A stretch of 64,000 nt of DNA from Hymenobacter setariae (GCF_007713685.1 NZ_VMRJ01000001.1:310001-374000); one strand, 5' to 3'. Positions 44,374 through 56,712 are shown, numbered from the stretch's first letter. Notes: generated by a model not told the origin, from the letters alone. Made by a program: numbers and translations.

Positions 44374-44664
44374 ATGGCACTGAGCATTAAACCGCTGGCC
44401 GACCGCGTAGTCGTTAAAGCCGCCGCCGCCGAAGCCACCACCAAGTCTGGCATCATCATCCCCGACACCGCTAAGGAAAAGCCCCAGCGCGGCGAAGTGG
44501 TAGCCGTAGGCGAAGGCCGCACGGCTGACAGCGGTACCCTCATTCAGCCCCAGGTGAAAGTAGGCGACCAAGTGCTGTATGGCAAGTGGTCCGGCACGGA
44601 AATCACCATTGATGGGGACGACTACCTCATCATGCAGGAAAAGGACATTCTGGCGGTTCTCTAA
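44374..44664 (+). CDS. groES: Co-chaperonin GroES
   Basis: 96 residues, the standard length. [34 protein letters not shown] carries the mobile loop, and [33 protein letters not shown] is the roof and C-terminal part. It caps GroEL. It is 57 bases upstream of groEL on the same strand. Confidence 0.98.
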   Translation: MALSIKPLADRVVVKAAAAEATTKSGIIIPDTAKEKPQRGEVVAVGEGRTADSGTLIQPQVKVGDQVLYGKWSGTEITIDGDDYLIMQEKDILAVL

Positions 44665-44682
44665 GTCAGACTCCTTCGGTAG

Positions 44683-46362
<1,680 letters not shown>

Positions 46363-46371
46363 GCCGCTGCT

Positions 46372-46416
46372 TCAAACAAGTTAAACTGGCCTCAACGCCC
46401 AGTTTAACTTGTTTGA
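46372..46416 (+). terminator. First hairpin after groEL
   Basis: 18-bp perfect stem TCAAACAAGTTAAACTGG with its complement, 9-base loop. No T run follows directly. Confidence 0.7.
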
Positions 46417-46467
46417 GGTAACAAAAAAGCCCCGCTGGACAATGTCCAGCGGGGCTTTTTTGTTACC
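46417..46467. terminator. Second, bidirectional terminator between groEL and the peptide transporter
   Basis: Perfect 24-bp stem (46417-46440 with 46444-46467), 3-base loop AAT, with AAAAAAGCCCC/GGGGCTTTTTT. Strong on both strands, between convergent genes. Confidence 0.92.
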
Positions 46468-46486
46468 CTTAGCTGCGTGGCTTTAG

Positions 46487-48058
<1,572 letters not shown>

Positions 48059-48206
48059 GAAAAAGAAATAAAATGTAAAAAATGCGTACCTAGCGCCCGG
48101 CCGCGACTAGGCTTGGTAAAGCTAAGGAAACTTTGGGGGATGGTCGTGAGGGCGCCGGACACAGCCAGCTACTTTGCTTGCGCTTGCGCTAACCTAGCGG
48201 ACACAA

Positions 48207-48242
48207 AAAAGCCTTGCTGCTAGTATCGGCAACAAGGCTTTT
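48207..48242 (-). terminator. Terminator of the lipoprotein/NUDIX pair
   Basis: Stem AAAAGCCTTG/CAAGGCTTTT with additional near-pairing inside and a T run on the minus strand. Confidence 0.78.
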
Positions 48243-48250
48243 AGAAACGT

Positions 48251-48751
48251 TTAGTTGGTAGGAATAACTCGCAGGCCCAGCAGCCGAAATGAGCGACTAT
48301 CGCGAAACACGGGCATCACTAAGTAGCTACCTGCGCCAGCGCGCAAATGGGCTCGGCCCATGAGGCTGTCTTCGTGGTGGCCCAGCAGCAAGAAGTCCCG
48401 TACCCGGCGCGACTGTGTATTGTAGGTAGCCAGCATCAATAGCCCCCCGGTGCGAAAAGCCAGTAGCGAGTCGCGCCGGCCCCGCGAGGTGTAAAGCAGG
48501 GCGCTGGCTTGGCTAGTCGTAAACTGCCTAGGTAGTGGCTGCGGAGGACCTAGGCGCTGCCGCAGCGTATCAATGGATAGGCCAAGCAGGGCGGGCACAT
48601 CGGTAGTGGGCGCCACCTGCACATGCCCCACCTGGGGGGGCATCCTAGGGGGCTCGTGCGAGCCCGAGCAGCTTAGCAAGCCTAGGCCGCTGCTCAGAAC
48701 GGCCACCCACCGCACCGGCCCAGGCCACTTGCGGCGGGGTGAGTAGTGCAT
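48251..48751 (-). CDS. Hypothetical lipoprotein
   Basis: 166 residues from ATG at 48751; a longer frame overlaps the NUDIX gene in full and is rejected. The signal WVAVLSSGLGLLSCSGS carries a lipobox with Cys near residue 28. The mature part (LLGLSIDTLRQRLGPPQPLP) recalls SmpA/OmlA-like folds by its LGxSxDxLRxxLG pattern, but this is weak. It begins five bases after the stop of the NUDIX gene, so they form one transcript. Confidence 0.68.
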   Translation of the reverse strand: MHYSPRRKWPGPVRWVAVLSSGLGLLSCSGSHEPPRMPPQVGHVQVAPTTDVPALLGLSIDTLRQRLGPPQPLPRQFTTSQASALLYTSRGRRDSLLAFRTGGLLMLATYNTQSRRVRDFLLLGHHEDSLMGRAHLRAGAGSYLVMPVFRDSRSFRLLGLRVIPTN

Positions 48752-48756
48752 CCGTC

Positions 48757-49446
48757 TTACGTCGTTTTGGCTGGCTTGCCGGCCATCTCGCTCAGGTAGT
48801 GGCGCACCACGAGGGCGATGGACGCATACGACTCTTCGATGCGCGCCAGGGCATCCTGGGGCGACATCCAACGCACCTCCTCGATGTACTCCTCGGTTTG
48901 CGGGCGCATTACCGAGTCGTCGAGGCACTTCATGACGTACCAGCTGGTTTTTTTGAGCATTTTATTGCCCTTGTAAGCGTAGGAATGCCAAGTGCTGGGC
49001 AGCTTTTCGCCTAGCTCCACCTTGATGTTGCACTCCTCCTCTACCTCGCGCATAGCACCGACGGCCACGTCTTCGTCGCGGTTGAGCTTGCCTTTAGGCA
49101 GGTCCCACTTACCTAGGCGGTAAATCATGAGCACCTGGCCATCTTTTACCACCAAGCCGCCGGCGGCTTTAGCAATCTTAAACTGGTCTTTGAGGTGCAG
49201 AATAAGGTTTTTCTTCTTGCGCACTAGCAGCGTCAGCGAGTCAAGCTTTTTTAATTTTTTGACTTCCATCAGCCGCAGTAAGCGGTCGAGAAAGGCCGCC
49301 GTGGCATCGCGCACCAGCACATCGCCTACTAGGTCCTTGCTGGTAAACTCGTCAGTGGCCTCAAGCACCAGGTCATATTTGTGCTTGTACACCTTCTCGC
49401 TGAGCTTTTTAATAATCAGCGGTACATCGTTGATGAAAACGTTCAT
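48757..49446 (-). CDS. NUDIX hydrolase
   Basis: 229 residues from ATG at 49446 (MNVFINDVPLIIKK). The first 95 residues are a separate basic helical domain. The Nudix box reads GKLNRDEDVAVGAMREVEEE followed by CNI, with the REVEEE core intact; the Gly that normally follows EEx is Asn. DLPKGKL is the upstream anchor. It hydrolyses a nucleoside diphosphate linked to another group; the substrate cannot be told. The Gly to Asn change may alter the metal loop. Confidence 0.87.
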   Translation of the reverse strand: MNVFINDVPLIIKKLSEKVYKHKYDLVLEATDEFTSKDLVGDVLVRDATAAFLDRLLRLMEVKKLKKLDSLTLLVRKKKNLILHLKDQFKIAKAAGGLVVKDGQVLMIYRLGKWDLPKGKLNRDEDVAVGAMREVEEECNIKVELGEKLPSTWHSYAYKGNKMLKKTSWYVMKCLDDSVMRPQTEEYIEEVRWMSPQDALARIEESYASIALVVRHYLSEMAGKPAKTT

Positions 49447-49584
49447 CGGAAGAAATTCGGGAATGGAAAGCCGAAGCCCGCTGCAGCGGGCTCCAGTGTG
49501 CCCCCATACGGTGAGGCGCGCTGCAAGATACACGCCGCCCGGTTTTCGCGCCAAGCAAGGCCGCTCGCTGCATCTTTGTGGCCT

Positions 49585-50112
49585 ATGACGCGGATTGGCT
49601 TGCTTTCAGACACTCACGGTTACCTCGACGAACGAATTATTCACCACTTACAAGGCGCCGATGAAGTATGGCACGCGGGCGATTTTGGCTCGGCCGAAGT
49701 CCTCATGACCCTGGCCGGCCTGGCCCCCGTCTTCCGGGGCGTGTATGGCAATATTGATGGCCCCGAGATTCGTGGCACCGAGCCACTAGTGCAAGACTTC
49801 ACAGTAGAAGGGCTACGGGTGCTTATGACGCACATTGGGGGCTACCCGGGGCGCTATGCGCCGCCGGCTCGCCAGCAGCTCGCCCAGGCCCGTCCAGGGC
49901 TATTTGTATCCGGCCACTCACATATCCTGCGCGTGATGCCCGATGCCCGCCTCAACCTACTGCACCTCAACCCTGGCGCGGCGGGCATGCATGGCTTTCA
50001 CAAAGTGCGCACTCTCCTGCGCTTTGGCATTCACAGAGGCCACGTGGTAGATATGCAGGCAGTGGAGCTAGGGCCGCGGGCACTGCCGCCAGCAGCAAAG
50101 CGGTCGGCATAA
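49585..50112 (+). CDS. YfcE/MJ0936-type metallophosphoesterase
   Basis: 175 residues from ATG at 49585; a long upstream frame overlaps the NUDIX gene and is rejected. Metal-binding motifs are complete: LLSDTHG (D9, H11), HAGDFGS, YGNIDG, LMTHIGG and GHSHILRV. It cleaves phosphodiesters or phosphomonoesters in the cytoplasm. CATCTTTG at 49571-49578 resembles a -7 element, ending only six bases before the start codon, which would leave almost no leader. Confidence 0.93.
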   Translation: MTRIGLLSDTHGYLDERIIHHLQGADEVWHAGDFGSAEVLMTLAGLAPVFRGVYGNIDGPEIRGTEPLVQDFTVEGLRVLMTHIGGYPGRYAPPARQQLAQARPGLFVSGHSHILRVMPDARLNLLHLNPGAAGMHGFHKVRTLLRFGIHRGHVVDMQAVELGPRALPPAAKRSA

Positions 50113-50140
50113 GCGAGGGCTAGCGCCGCAAGCCTCAGGT

Positions 50141-50182
50141 CAATAAAAAAGCCACTCCCGGTAAGAAGTGGCTTTTTTATTG
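50141..50182. terminator. Bidirectional terminator
   Basis: 16-bp stem CAATAAAAAAGCCACT with its complement, 10-base loop, lying between convergent genes. Confidence 0.9.
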
Positions 50183-50226
50183 ACTTAGAAACGGTTGCCT
50201 ATCGAGGCTAAAACCTTAGCTTAAGC

Positions 50227-50769
50227 TTAGAGGTGAATTTCGGGCTTAGGGTGCTCGCCTTCCTGGCCGTCTTCGTTGACTGGCTTGGTTACAGCCTCGG
50301 CCTCGTCAAAACCCTCGGTGCCAGTTTGGTTAACTTTGGCTTCTTCGTTTTTGGCGGGCTCCGTAGGCTGGGCTTCGGGCTGCGGCTTTTCGTCGGTGTT
50401 CAGCACGTGCTTAGCACCTTCTACTAGGTTGTGAGCAGCTTCCTGCACGGCGGCGGTTGCTTTTTCAACTACACTGTTGTGCGATACGGCATCAGCTGCA
50501 TCGCTGGCTACTTGCTTTACCTTGTCGGCGGCGGCCGAAGCGGCGTGAGCTACTTTGTCGAGCAGACCCTCAGCTTTTACGTCAGACTCAGGCTTTTTTT
50601 TTTCGCCGGCCTCCGCTGCGGGAGCCGACGTGGCAAAGCGTGATTTCAGCTCGTCCAGGTCCACGTTTTTCAGCACGGGCGTACGCAGCAAGTTTTTGAT
50701 TTTGCGCGTTTCATTGTTGGCACGGGCAATGTTTTTGCGGTGCTTGCGCTTTAGACGGGTAACGGACAT
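50227..50769 (-). CDS. Basic-N-terminal helical protein with acidic tail, function unknown
   Basis: 180 residues. The first 30 are strongly basic (TRLKRKHRKNIARANNETRK), followed by Ala-rich amphipathic helices (VAHAASAAADKVKQVASDAA) like those of late-embryogenesis or apolipoprotein-type repeats, and a Glu/Pro-rich tail. No signal peptide or membrane helix. The mix suggests nucleic-acid or membrane-surface contact, but this is inference. A clear promoter precedes it. Confidence 0.7.
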   Translation of the reverse strand: MSVTRLKRKHRKNIARANNETRKIKNLLRTPVLKNVDLDELKSRFATSAPAAEAGEKKKPESDVKAEGLLDKVAHAASAAADKVKQVASDAADAVSHNSVVEKATAAVQEAAHNLVEGAKHVLNTDEKPQPEAQPTEPAKNEEAKVNQTGTEGFDEAEAVTKPVNEDGQEGEHPKPEIHL

Positions 50770-50818
50770 GATTTCCGGGAGATGAGAGTTCTGAGGGGTA
50801 CTTCTGGCAAATGAGGTG

Positions 50819-50849
50819 CAAAAATAAGGCTTTACTTTTGAAATCCCAA
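50819..50849 (-). promoter_or_regulatory. Bacteroidota-type promoter of the basic-protein gene
   Basis: On the minus strand TTG (complement of 50847-50849), exactly 20 bases, then TATTTTTG (complement of 50819-50826), about 50 bases before the ATG at 50769. Confidence 0.72.
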
Positions 50850-50859
50850 ACCCTGTGCT

Positions 50860-50960
50860 AATAAGCCGTTAGCTTTTAGTGATTAGCAGCCTGCTTTTTT
50901 TAGCAATTGCTGCCTCAATCTACTAGAAGCCAGCATCTATTAGCTAAACGCCAACAGCTC
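50860..50960. repeat. AGCTGTTAGCT-type intergenic element, degraded
   Basis: Contains AGCCGTTAGCTTTTAGTGAT, GATTAGCAGCC, ATTAGCTAAACGCC and CAACAGCTC, wording shared with the element at 13525-13618 (which also has TTAGTGATT). It lies between the divergent basic-protein and threonine-aldolase genes. Confidence 0.4.
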
Positions 50961-50962
50961 AA

Positions 50963-51994
50963 ATGACTACTATTGACCTGCGCTCCGACACCGTGACGCG
51001 CCCCACCCCGGCCATGCTGGCCGCTATGCACGCTGCTGAAGTAGGCGACGATGTGTACGACGAAGACCCCACCGTGCGCCGCCTCGAAACCGAACTGGCC
51101 GCCCGCTTTGGCATGAAAGCCGGTTTGTTTTGCCCCTCGGGCACCATGACCAACCAGCTCGCCATCACAGCACACTGCGCGCCCGTATCAGAAGTTATTT
51201 GTGAGGCCACAGCCCATGTGTACCTCTGGGAAGTAGGCGGCATTATGCACCACGCCCGCGCCTCGGTGGCGCTGCTGCCCGGCGACCGAGGTCGCCTCAC
51301 GGCCAGCCAAGTGGCGAGCGCCGTGCGGCCCGTAGGCAATGTGCACTATCCCACTACGCGGCTAGTGTGCCTCGAAAACACACACAATCGCGGCGGGGGC
51401 AGCTGCTACCAATGGACTGACCTAGAAGAAATTGCAGCCTTCACTAAAAAGCAGGGCCTGGCCCTGCACCTAGACGGCGCCCGCATCTTCAATGCCTTAG
51501 TGGCCACTGGGCAACGCAGTGAGGACTATGGCCAGCTATTTGATTCTATCTCGGTATGCTTGAGCAAGGGCCTAGGAGCTCCAGTAGGCTCGGTGCTACT
51601 GGGCTCGCAGGAGTTTATTACTGGCTGCAAGCGGCTGCGCAAGCTGTTTGGTGGCGGCTGGCGCCAGGCGGGCTACCTAGCTGCGGCGGGCCTTTATGCG
51701 CTAAATAATAATGTGGTGCGCTTGGCCGATGACCACCGCCGCGCTGCGCAGCTCGCCGAAGCCCTACGCCCTCTCCCCTACGTGGCCGAGATTTTAGAGC
51801 CCGAAACCAACCTGCTGATTTTCCGCCTCGATGAAAGCCGCCTGACGGTAGCCGATTTCCTAGGCCGACTGGAGGAGCAGGGCATTCGTGCTAGTGGCTT
51901 TGGCGGCAGCTGGGTGCGCTTCGTGACGCACCTCGATGTAGACGACGATATGATAGCACGCGTGGTAGCGGCTGTGGCCGCCTTAGCGGCCTAG
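50963..51994 (+). CDS. ltaE: Low-specificity L-threonine aldolase
   Basis: 343 residues. Fold-type I PLP enzyme: IDLRSDTVTRPTPAMLAAM at the N-terminus, FCPSGTMTNQLAI, LVCLENTHNRGGG, ALHLDGARIFNALVA with the PLP-contacting Asp, and SVCLSKGLGAPVGSVLLG with the Schiff-base Lys. It splits L-threonine into glycine and acetaldehyde in the cytoplasm. Confidence 0.95.
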   Translation: MTTIDLRSDTVTRPTPAMLAAMHAAEVGDDVYDEDPTVRRLETELAARFGMKAGLFCPSGTMTNQLAITAHCAPVSEVICEATAHVYLWEVGGIMHHARASVALLPGDRGRLTASQVASAVRPVGNVHYPTTRLVCLENTHNRGGGSCYQWTDLEEIAAFTKKQGLALHLDGARIFNALVATGQRSEDYGQLFDSISVCLSKGLGAPVGSVLLGSQEFITGCKRLRKLFGGGWRQAGYLAAAGLYALNNNVVRLADDHRRAAQLAEALRPLPYVAEILEPETNLLIFRLDESRLTVADFLGRLEEQGIRASGFGGSWVRFVTHLDVDDDMIARVVAAVAALAA

Positions 51995-52337
51995 GCGCTG
52001 CGGCCTGTTTTATTTTCATCAGTCATCAAAGCGACTGAGCTAACCTAGTATAGCCTCCTCCTTTTCCATGTTGCGCCTATTGCGTTATACTGCTCCGCAG
52101 CAATCTTAGGCTGTTGCGGAGCAGTGTAGTGCAATAGGCGCATCTTAGCTGCTGGTGCATATTTGGGAGCGCTGCGCGGAGGCTTTCGGTTGCTACAGAG
52201 TTAAGTTTACCTGTCATTCGGCAGGGGCTGACAATTGGGATACGCTTACGCTGGCATGAGGTAGCTGGCGAGCTTTAGGGAAAGTAGCGCTTGTAAATCA
52301 CTGCTGCTCTGGCAGCTAATCAATTGGCTAGTAGCGC
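51995..52337. other. Intergenic region with a large hairpin
   Basis: About 340 bases, no gene. It holds the near-palindrome at 52072-52142. The rest shows nothing I can name. Confidence 0.55.
52072..52142. repeat. 28-bp near-perfect inverted repeat
   Basis: Arms 52072-52099 and 52115-52142 match at 25 of 28 positions (TGCGCCTATTGC and CTGCTCCGCA at the ends), with a 15-base centre. No T run. It may be a small mobile-type palindrome or a structured RNA rather than a terminator. Confidence 0.65.
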
Positions 52338-53006
52338 ATGAATTTCTTTGTCATCGCCGACATCCACGGCTGCTTGCACACGTTTCAGGAATTGCTGACG
52401 CACTGGCGACCCGGCGAAATGCTGGTGCAGCTCGGCGACTTGGTAGACCGGGGCAACTACTCGCCCGAAACGGTAGCGCTGTGCCAGGAGCTCAGCCAGG
52501 ATTTGCCAGATAAAACGGTGTTTCTGCAAGGCAACCACGACTGGGGCATGGCCGAGCACCTAGGGCCCAACGGCCCCTACCGGTCCTGGCTCAATTGGGG
52601 CGGGCGCGGCACGCTGCTTCAGTACCAGGCGCACCGCGACTGGCTGGCGCCGCATGCGGCCTGGCTGGCGGCGCGGCCTCTGTTTTGGGAAAATGAGCAC
52701 GTGCTGTTTTCGCACGCGGGCGTGGCCGACGAAATCGACCCGTTCGACCCCAACAACTCCGACGGGGTGCTGTGGTGCCGCCGCCCGCTGTTCAATACCG
52801 GCCAGCGGCAGGTAGTGGGCCACACGCCCACCGGCACCGGGCTACCGCGCTTCGACCCCGCCGCCAATGCTTACTACCTCGACACGGGCGCGGTTTTCGG
52901 CAAAAACCTCACGGGCTTGCGCCTTAGCGAAACTGGCGAGCTGCTGGAAACAATTGCCATCCCGACGCATCCCAAAGACATTTATCCGTTCGAGGAATTA
53001 CACTAG
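52338..53006 (+). CDS. PPP-type metallophosphoesterase (Ser/Thr phosphatase or Ap4A hydrolase-like)
   Basis: 222 residues. Motifs VIADIHGCL (DxH), LGDLVDRGNYS (GDxxDRG), LQGNHDWGM (GNHD), LFSHAGVAD (H) and VVGHTPTG (GH) are complete, the order of PPP phosphatases and diadenosine tetraphosphatases. Cytoplasmic. The substrate is not certain. Confidence 0.92.
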   Translation: MNFFVIADIHGCLHTFQELLTHWRPGEMLVQLGDLVDRGNYSPETVALCQELSQDLPDKTVFLQGNHDWGMAEHLGPNGPYRSWLNWGGRGTLLQYQAHRDWLAPHAAWLAARPLFWENEHVLFSHAGVADEIDPFDPNNSDGVLWCRRPLFNTGQRQVVGHTPTGTGLPRFDPAANAYYLDTGAVFGKNLTGLRLSETGELLETIAIPTHPKDIYPFEELH

Positions 53007-53045
53007 CTCGACGGCTGTTTACCGAGCCGCACTATTCAGATTTCC

Positions 53046-53720
53046 TTGGAAAACCTCCCTACCCCCGCGCCGCACTGGCACGCCGCCGGCCTCGCCCACC
53101 TCACCCAAGCCGACCCTATTCTGGCGCAGGCCATTGCCAAAGTCACTACCCCGGTGCGGCCCGCCGCCCACGAAGACTTATACCTAGCCCTGCTGCGCGC
53201 TATTGTTAGCCAACAAATTTCAACCAAGGCCGCGGCAGCCATCTGGCGGCGCTTCACGGCCCTCTTTCGGCCCGATGGCTACCCCGAGCCCCGCGAGGTG
53301 CTGCGCCTCGAAGAGGACGAGTTGCGCGAGGCCGGCCTTTCGCGCCAGAAAATCAGCTACCTCAAAGCCATTGCCGACTACCAGGAGCGCGGCCTGCTCG
53401 ACTACGAGCACCTAAGCCAGCTCGATGAAGAGGCCTTTACCAAGCACCTCACCGCCATTAAGGGCGTGGGGCGCTGGACAGCCCAGATGCTCCAAATGTT
53501 TGCCCTCGACCAGCCCGATGTGTTTAGTGAGGGCGACCTAGGTATCCAGAACGCCATGCGCAAGCTCTATGGCCTAGAAGAAACCGGCCGCGCCCTGCAC
53601 AAGAAAATGCTGGCCCTGGCCGAGCCCTGGCGGCCCTATCGCACACTGGCCTGCAAGTACTTGTGGCGCTCGCTCGACCCCACACCGCCCATCAATGCCG
53701 ACCTAGGCTGGGACAGTTAG
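53046..53720 (+). CDS. DNA-3-methyladenine glycosylase (AlkA family)
   Basis: 224 residues from TTG at 53046; no ATG or GTG fits. The HhH-GPD core: LALLRAIVSQQISTKAAAAI near 50-69, helix-hairpin-helix LTAIKGVGRWTAQMLQMFAL near 135-154, then DQPDVFSEGDLGIQNAM with the catalytic Asp. It removes alkylated bases. It lacks the N-terminal AlkA domain, as in many short bacterial forms. Confidence 0.92.
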   Translation: MENLPTPAPHWHAAGLAHLTQADPILAQAIAKVTTPVRPAAHEDLYLALLRAIVSQQISTKAAAAIWRRFTALFRPDGYPEPREVLRLEEDELREAGLSRQKISYLKAIADYQERGLLDYEHLSQLDEEAFTKHLTAIKGVGRWTAQMLQMFALDQPDVFSEGDLGIQNAMRKLYGLEETGRALHKKMLALAEPWRPYRTLACKYLWRSLDPTPPINADLGWDS

Positions 53721-53823
53721 CGCTGGTTGCGCGGGCATTGTAGGCCGCGTTTATCCGGCGGCCCGTAGGCAAGCGCAGGTTACAAAGTCCGCGCAACATC
53801 CCGGCTACGCCAAACCCCCGGCC

Positions 53824-53831
53824 TATATTTG
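53824..53831 (+). promoter_or_regulatory. Candidate -7 element (TATATTTG)
   Basis: Matches TAnnTTTG 42 bases before the carboxylase ATG at 53874. It also shows why the in-frame TTG at 53829 is not the start. No TTG 20 bases upstream. Confidence 0.45.
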
Positions 53832-53873
53832 AGCTTTAACAAAACGTTATTCTTACCTCCCTGCCCTGCTCCA

Positions 53874-55445
53874 ATGGCCGACTCCCACGCCGCCACGCCC
53901 ACCCTGTCTAAACTTGACCAGCTAGCCGCCAAAAACCAAGAAGCCCTGCTCGGCGGCGGCCAGGCCCGCATCGACGCCCAGCACAAAAAAGGCAAGCTCA
54001 CCGCTCGCGAACGCCTCGATTTGCTGCTTGATGAGGGTTCATTCGAGGAAATCGGCAAGTTTGTAATGCACCGCTCCAAAGACTTTGGCCTCGACAAAGA
54101 GTACTACCTAGGCGACGGTGTGGTAACAGGCTACGGCACAGTGCACGGCCGCTTGGTGTACGTATTCTCGCAAGATTTCACGGTATTTGGCGGCTCACTG
54201 AGCGAGACGCACGCCGAGAAAATTGTCAAAATCATGGACCTTGCCATGAAAAACGGCGCGCCCGTTATCGGCCTCAACGACTCGGGCGGCGCGCGCATTC
54301 AAGAAGGTGTAGTGAGCCTAGGTGGCTACGCCGACATCTTTTATAAGAATACCTTGGCCAGCGGCGTCGTGCCGCAGCTGTCGGCCATCATGGGGCCGTG
54401 CGCGGGCGGCGCGGTGTACTCGCCGGCTATTACGGACTTCATCTTGATGGTTGAAAACACGAGCTATATGTTCGTGACCGGCCCCAACGTGGTGAAGACC
54501 GTGACCCACGAGAATGTGACCAGCGAAGAGCTAGGTGGCGCCAGCACCCACTCAGCTAAGAGCGGCGTCACGCACTTCACGGCTGCCAACGAGGTGGTTT
54601 GCATTCAGCAGCTCAAGCAACTGCTAAGCTACATGCCCCAAAACTGTGAGGAAACCGCGCCCGCTGTACCCTACCAGCCGCAAGGCGATGAAAGCCGCTC
54701 GGTGCTCGATAGCATCGTGCCCAACAATGCCAACCAGCCCTATGACATTCGCGAGGTTATCGAAGGCATTATAGACGCCGGCTCCTTTATGGAGGTGCAC
54801 CAGAATTTTGCTGAAAACATCGTGGTAGGTTTTGCGCGGCTCGCGGGCCGCAGCATCGGCATCGTGGGCAATCAGCCGGCCGTGCTGGCGGGTGTGCTCG
54901 ACATCAATGCCAGCACCAAAGCCGCTCGTTTTGTGCGCTTCTGCGACTCGTTTAATATCCCGCTGCTCGTGCTCGAGGATGTGCCCGGCTTCCTGCCCGG
55001 CACCGACCAAGAATGGCGCGGCATCATCACCAACGGCGCCAAGCTGCTCTACGCCTTCTGCGAAGCCACGGTGCCGCGCATCACCGTCATCACTCGCAAG
55101 GCCTACGGCGGCGCGTATGATGTGATGAATAGCAAACATATCGGTGCCGACCTCAACTTTGCCTGGCCCACCGCCGAAATCGCGGTAATGGGCGCCAAGG
55201 GCGCCGCCGAAATCATTTTCAAGCGCGAAATTGCCCAGGCTGAAGACCCTGAGGCTAAGCTCCAGGAAAAGGTAGACGACTACCAGCAGAAGTTCGCCAC
55301 ACCCTACCGCGCCGCCCACCGTGGCTTTGTCGATGAAGTTATCCTGCCCTCGCAGACGCGCCAGAAATTGATTCGGGCCTTTAAAATGCTCGAAAATAAG
55401 GTGGACACCTTGCCGCGTAAAAAGCATGGTAATATCCCTTTGTAA
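53874..55445 (+). CDS. Acyl-CoA carboxylase beta (carboxyltransferase) subunit, propionyl-CoA type
   Basis: 523 residues from ATG at 53874. Signature blocks: [93 protein letters not shown], and [15 protein letters not shown] with [19 protein letters not shown]. The enzyme carboxylates propionyl-CoA to methylmalonyl-CoA or takes part in a related decarboxylase. The biotin-carboxylase and carrier subunits are not adjacent. Confidence 0.94.
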   Translation: MADSHAATPTLSKLDQLAAKNQEALLGGGQARIDAQHKKGKLTARERLDLLLDEGSFEEIGKFVMHRSKDFGLDKEYYLGDGVVTGYGTVHGRLVYVFSQDFTVFGGSLSETHAEKIVKIMDLAMKNGAPVIGLNDSGGARIQEGVVSLGGYADIFYKNTLASGVVPQLSAIMGPCAGGAVYSPAITDFILMVENTSYMFVTGPNVVKTVTHENVTSEELGGASTHSAKSGVTHFTAANEVVCIQQLKQLLSYMPQNCEETAPAVPYQPQGDESRSVLDSIVPNNANQPYDIREVIEGIIDAGSFMEVHQNFAENIVVGFARLAGRSIGIVGNQPAVLAGVLDINASTKAARFVRFCDSFNIPLLVLEDVPGFLPGTDQEWRGIITNGAKLLYAFCEATVPRITVITRKAYGGAYDVMNSKHIGADLNFAWPTAEIAVMGAKGAAEIIFKREIAQAEDPEAKLQEKVDDYQQKFATPYRAAHRGFVDEVILPSQTRQKLIRAFKMLENKVDTLPRKKHGNIPL

Positions 55446-55454
55446 TTTATAAGC

Positions 55455-55561
55455 TGTCATGCTGACGAAGGAAGCATCTTGTCACGGCTGCCTTCGTCAG
55501 CATTTTACTTGTACCCGAGCGCTGCGAACGTGATAAGGTGCTTCGCAAGCTCAGCATGACA
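55455..55561. repeat. Palindromic dispersed element of TGTCATGCTGA type
   Basis: Ends TGTCATGCTGA (55455-55465) and TCAGCATGACA (55551-55561), with internal pairing GAAGCATCTTGTCACG against CGTGATAAGGTGCTTC. It fills the gap between the carboxylase and M42 genes. The second arm carries the sequence CTTCGCAAGCTCAGCATG, typical of intergenic repeats in related genomes. Confidence 0.72.
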
Positions 55562-55572
55562 ATCTCCCAAAA

Positions 55573-56643
55573 ATGCGCCCTGAATCTTTCAAATTCCTTG
55601 AAAACTACTTGAATAATCCGTCTCCTACTGGCTTTGAGAAAGAAGGCCAGAAGCTGTGGTTGGAATACATCAAGCCCTACATCGACTCATACTTTGTTGA
55701 TACCTACGGCACCGTGGTAGGCGTTATTAACCCCGACGCCAAATACAAAGTGGTGATTGAGGCGCACGCCGACGAGATTTCGTACTTTGTAAACTACATC
55801 ACCAAGGAAGGCTACCTATACCTGCGCCGCAACGGCGGCTCCGACGCCCTAGTGGCACCCAGCAAGCGGGTTAACATCTTCGGGGAGAAGGGCATCGTGA
55901 AAGGCATCTTCGGCTGGCCCGCCATTCACGTGCGCAAAATCGAGCAAGACAAGGCGCCCACCATTGAAACCATCTTCCTTGACTGCGGCGCCTCGTCGGC
56001 CGACGAGGTAGCCGAACTAGGTATCCACGTGGGCTCTGTCGTGACGTTTGAGGACGAGTTTACGGTCTTGAACGATAAGTACTACGTGGGCCGCGCCCTC
56101 GACAACCGCGTGGGCGGCTTCATGGTAGCTGAGGTGGCTCGCATGCTGAAGGAGAACAAGAAGACGCTGCCCTTCGGCCTCTACATCGTGAACGCGGTGC
56201 AGGAGGAAATCGGCCTGCGCGGGGCCGAGATGATTGCCCATCGCATCAATCCCGACGTGGCCATCATCACCGACGTGACCCACGACAGCCAGTCGCCGAT
56301 GTACGAGAAGAAAACCGCCGGCGACATCAGCTGCGGCAAAGGCCCGGTTATTACCTACGGCCCCGCCGTGCAAAACAACCTGCGCGACCTCATCATCAAC
56401 ACGGCCAAGGAAACGGATATTCCGTTTCAGCGCGCCGCCGCTACCCGCGCTACGGGCACCGACACCGACGCCTTTGCATACTCGGGTTCGGGCGTGGCGT
56501 CTGCACTCATCTCCTTGCCTCTCAAGTACATGCACACCACCGTGGAAACGGTGCACAAAGACGATGTGCAAAACGTCATCAACCTGATTTATGAGACGGT
56601 GCTGCGCATTGAGGACGGCCAGGATTTCCGGTATTTCTCGTAA
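55573..56643 (+). CDS. M42 family metallopeptidase
   Basis: 356 residues. Dinuclear zinc ligands are in place: IEAHADEISYFV (His, Asp), GRALDNRVGG (Asp), NAVQEEIGLRGAE (Glu-Glu), DVTHDSQSP (Asp) and PLKYMHTTVE (His). This order is that of the M42 aminopeptidases and FrvX. Cytoplasmic, probably a dodecameric peptidase. A terminator follows. Confidence 0.94.
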   Translation: MRPESFKFLENYLNNPSPTGFEKEGQKLWLEYIKPYIDSYFVDTYGTVVGVINPDAKYKVVIEAHADEISYFVNYITKEGYLYLRRNGGSDALVAPSKRVNIFGEKGIVKGIFGWPAIHVRKIEQDKAPTIETIFLDCGASSADEVAELGIHVGSVVTFEDEFTVLNDKYYVGRALDNRVGGFMVAEVARMLKENKKTLPFGLYIVNAVQEEIGLRGAEMIAHRINPDVAIITDVTHDSQSPMYEKKTAGDISCGKGPVITYGPAVQNNLRDLIINTAKETDIPFQRAAATRATGTDTDAFAYSGSGVASALISLPLKYMHTTVETVHKDDVQNVINLIYETVLRIEDGQDFRYFS

Positions 56644-56659
56644 GCATTAGCTTCACCCT

Positions 56660-56694
56660 AAAAAGCGGCTGCATACTCGATGCAGCCGCTTTTT
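56660..56694 (+). terminator. Terminator after the M42 peptidase gene
   Basis: 15-bp perfect stem AAAAAGCGGCTGCAT with its complement, 5-base loop, U-rich end. Confidence 0.92.
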
Positions 56695-56712
56695 TGATTA
56701 GTCGCCCTTGCT

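Noticed and set aside
54624..55460. 278-codon frame on the minus strand
   Set aside because: It is antisense to the carboxylase, whose motifs are unambiguous.
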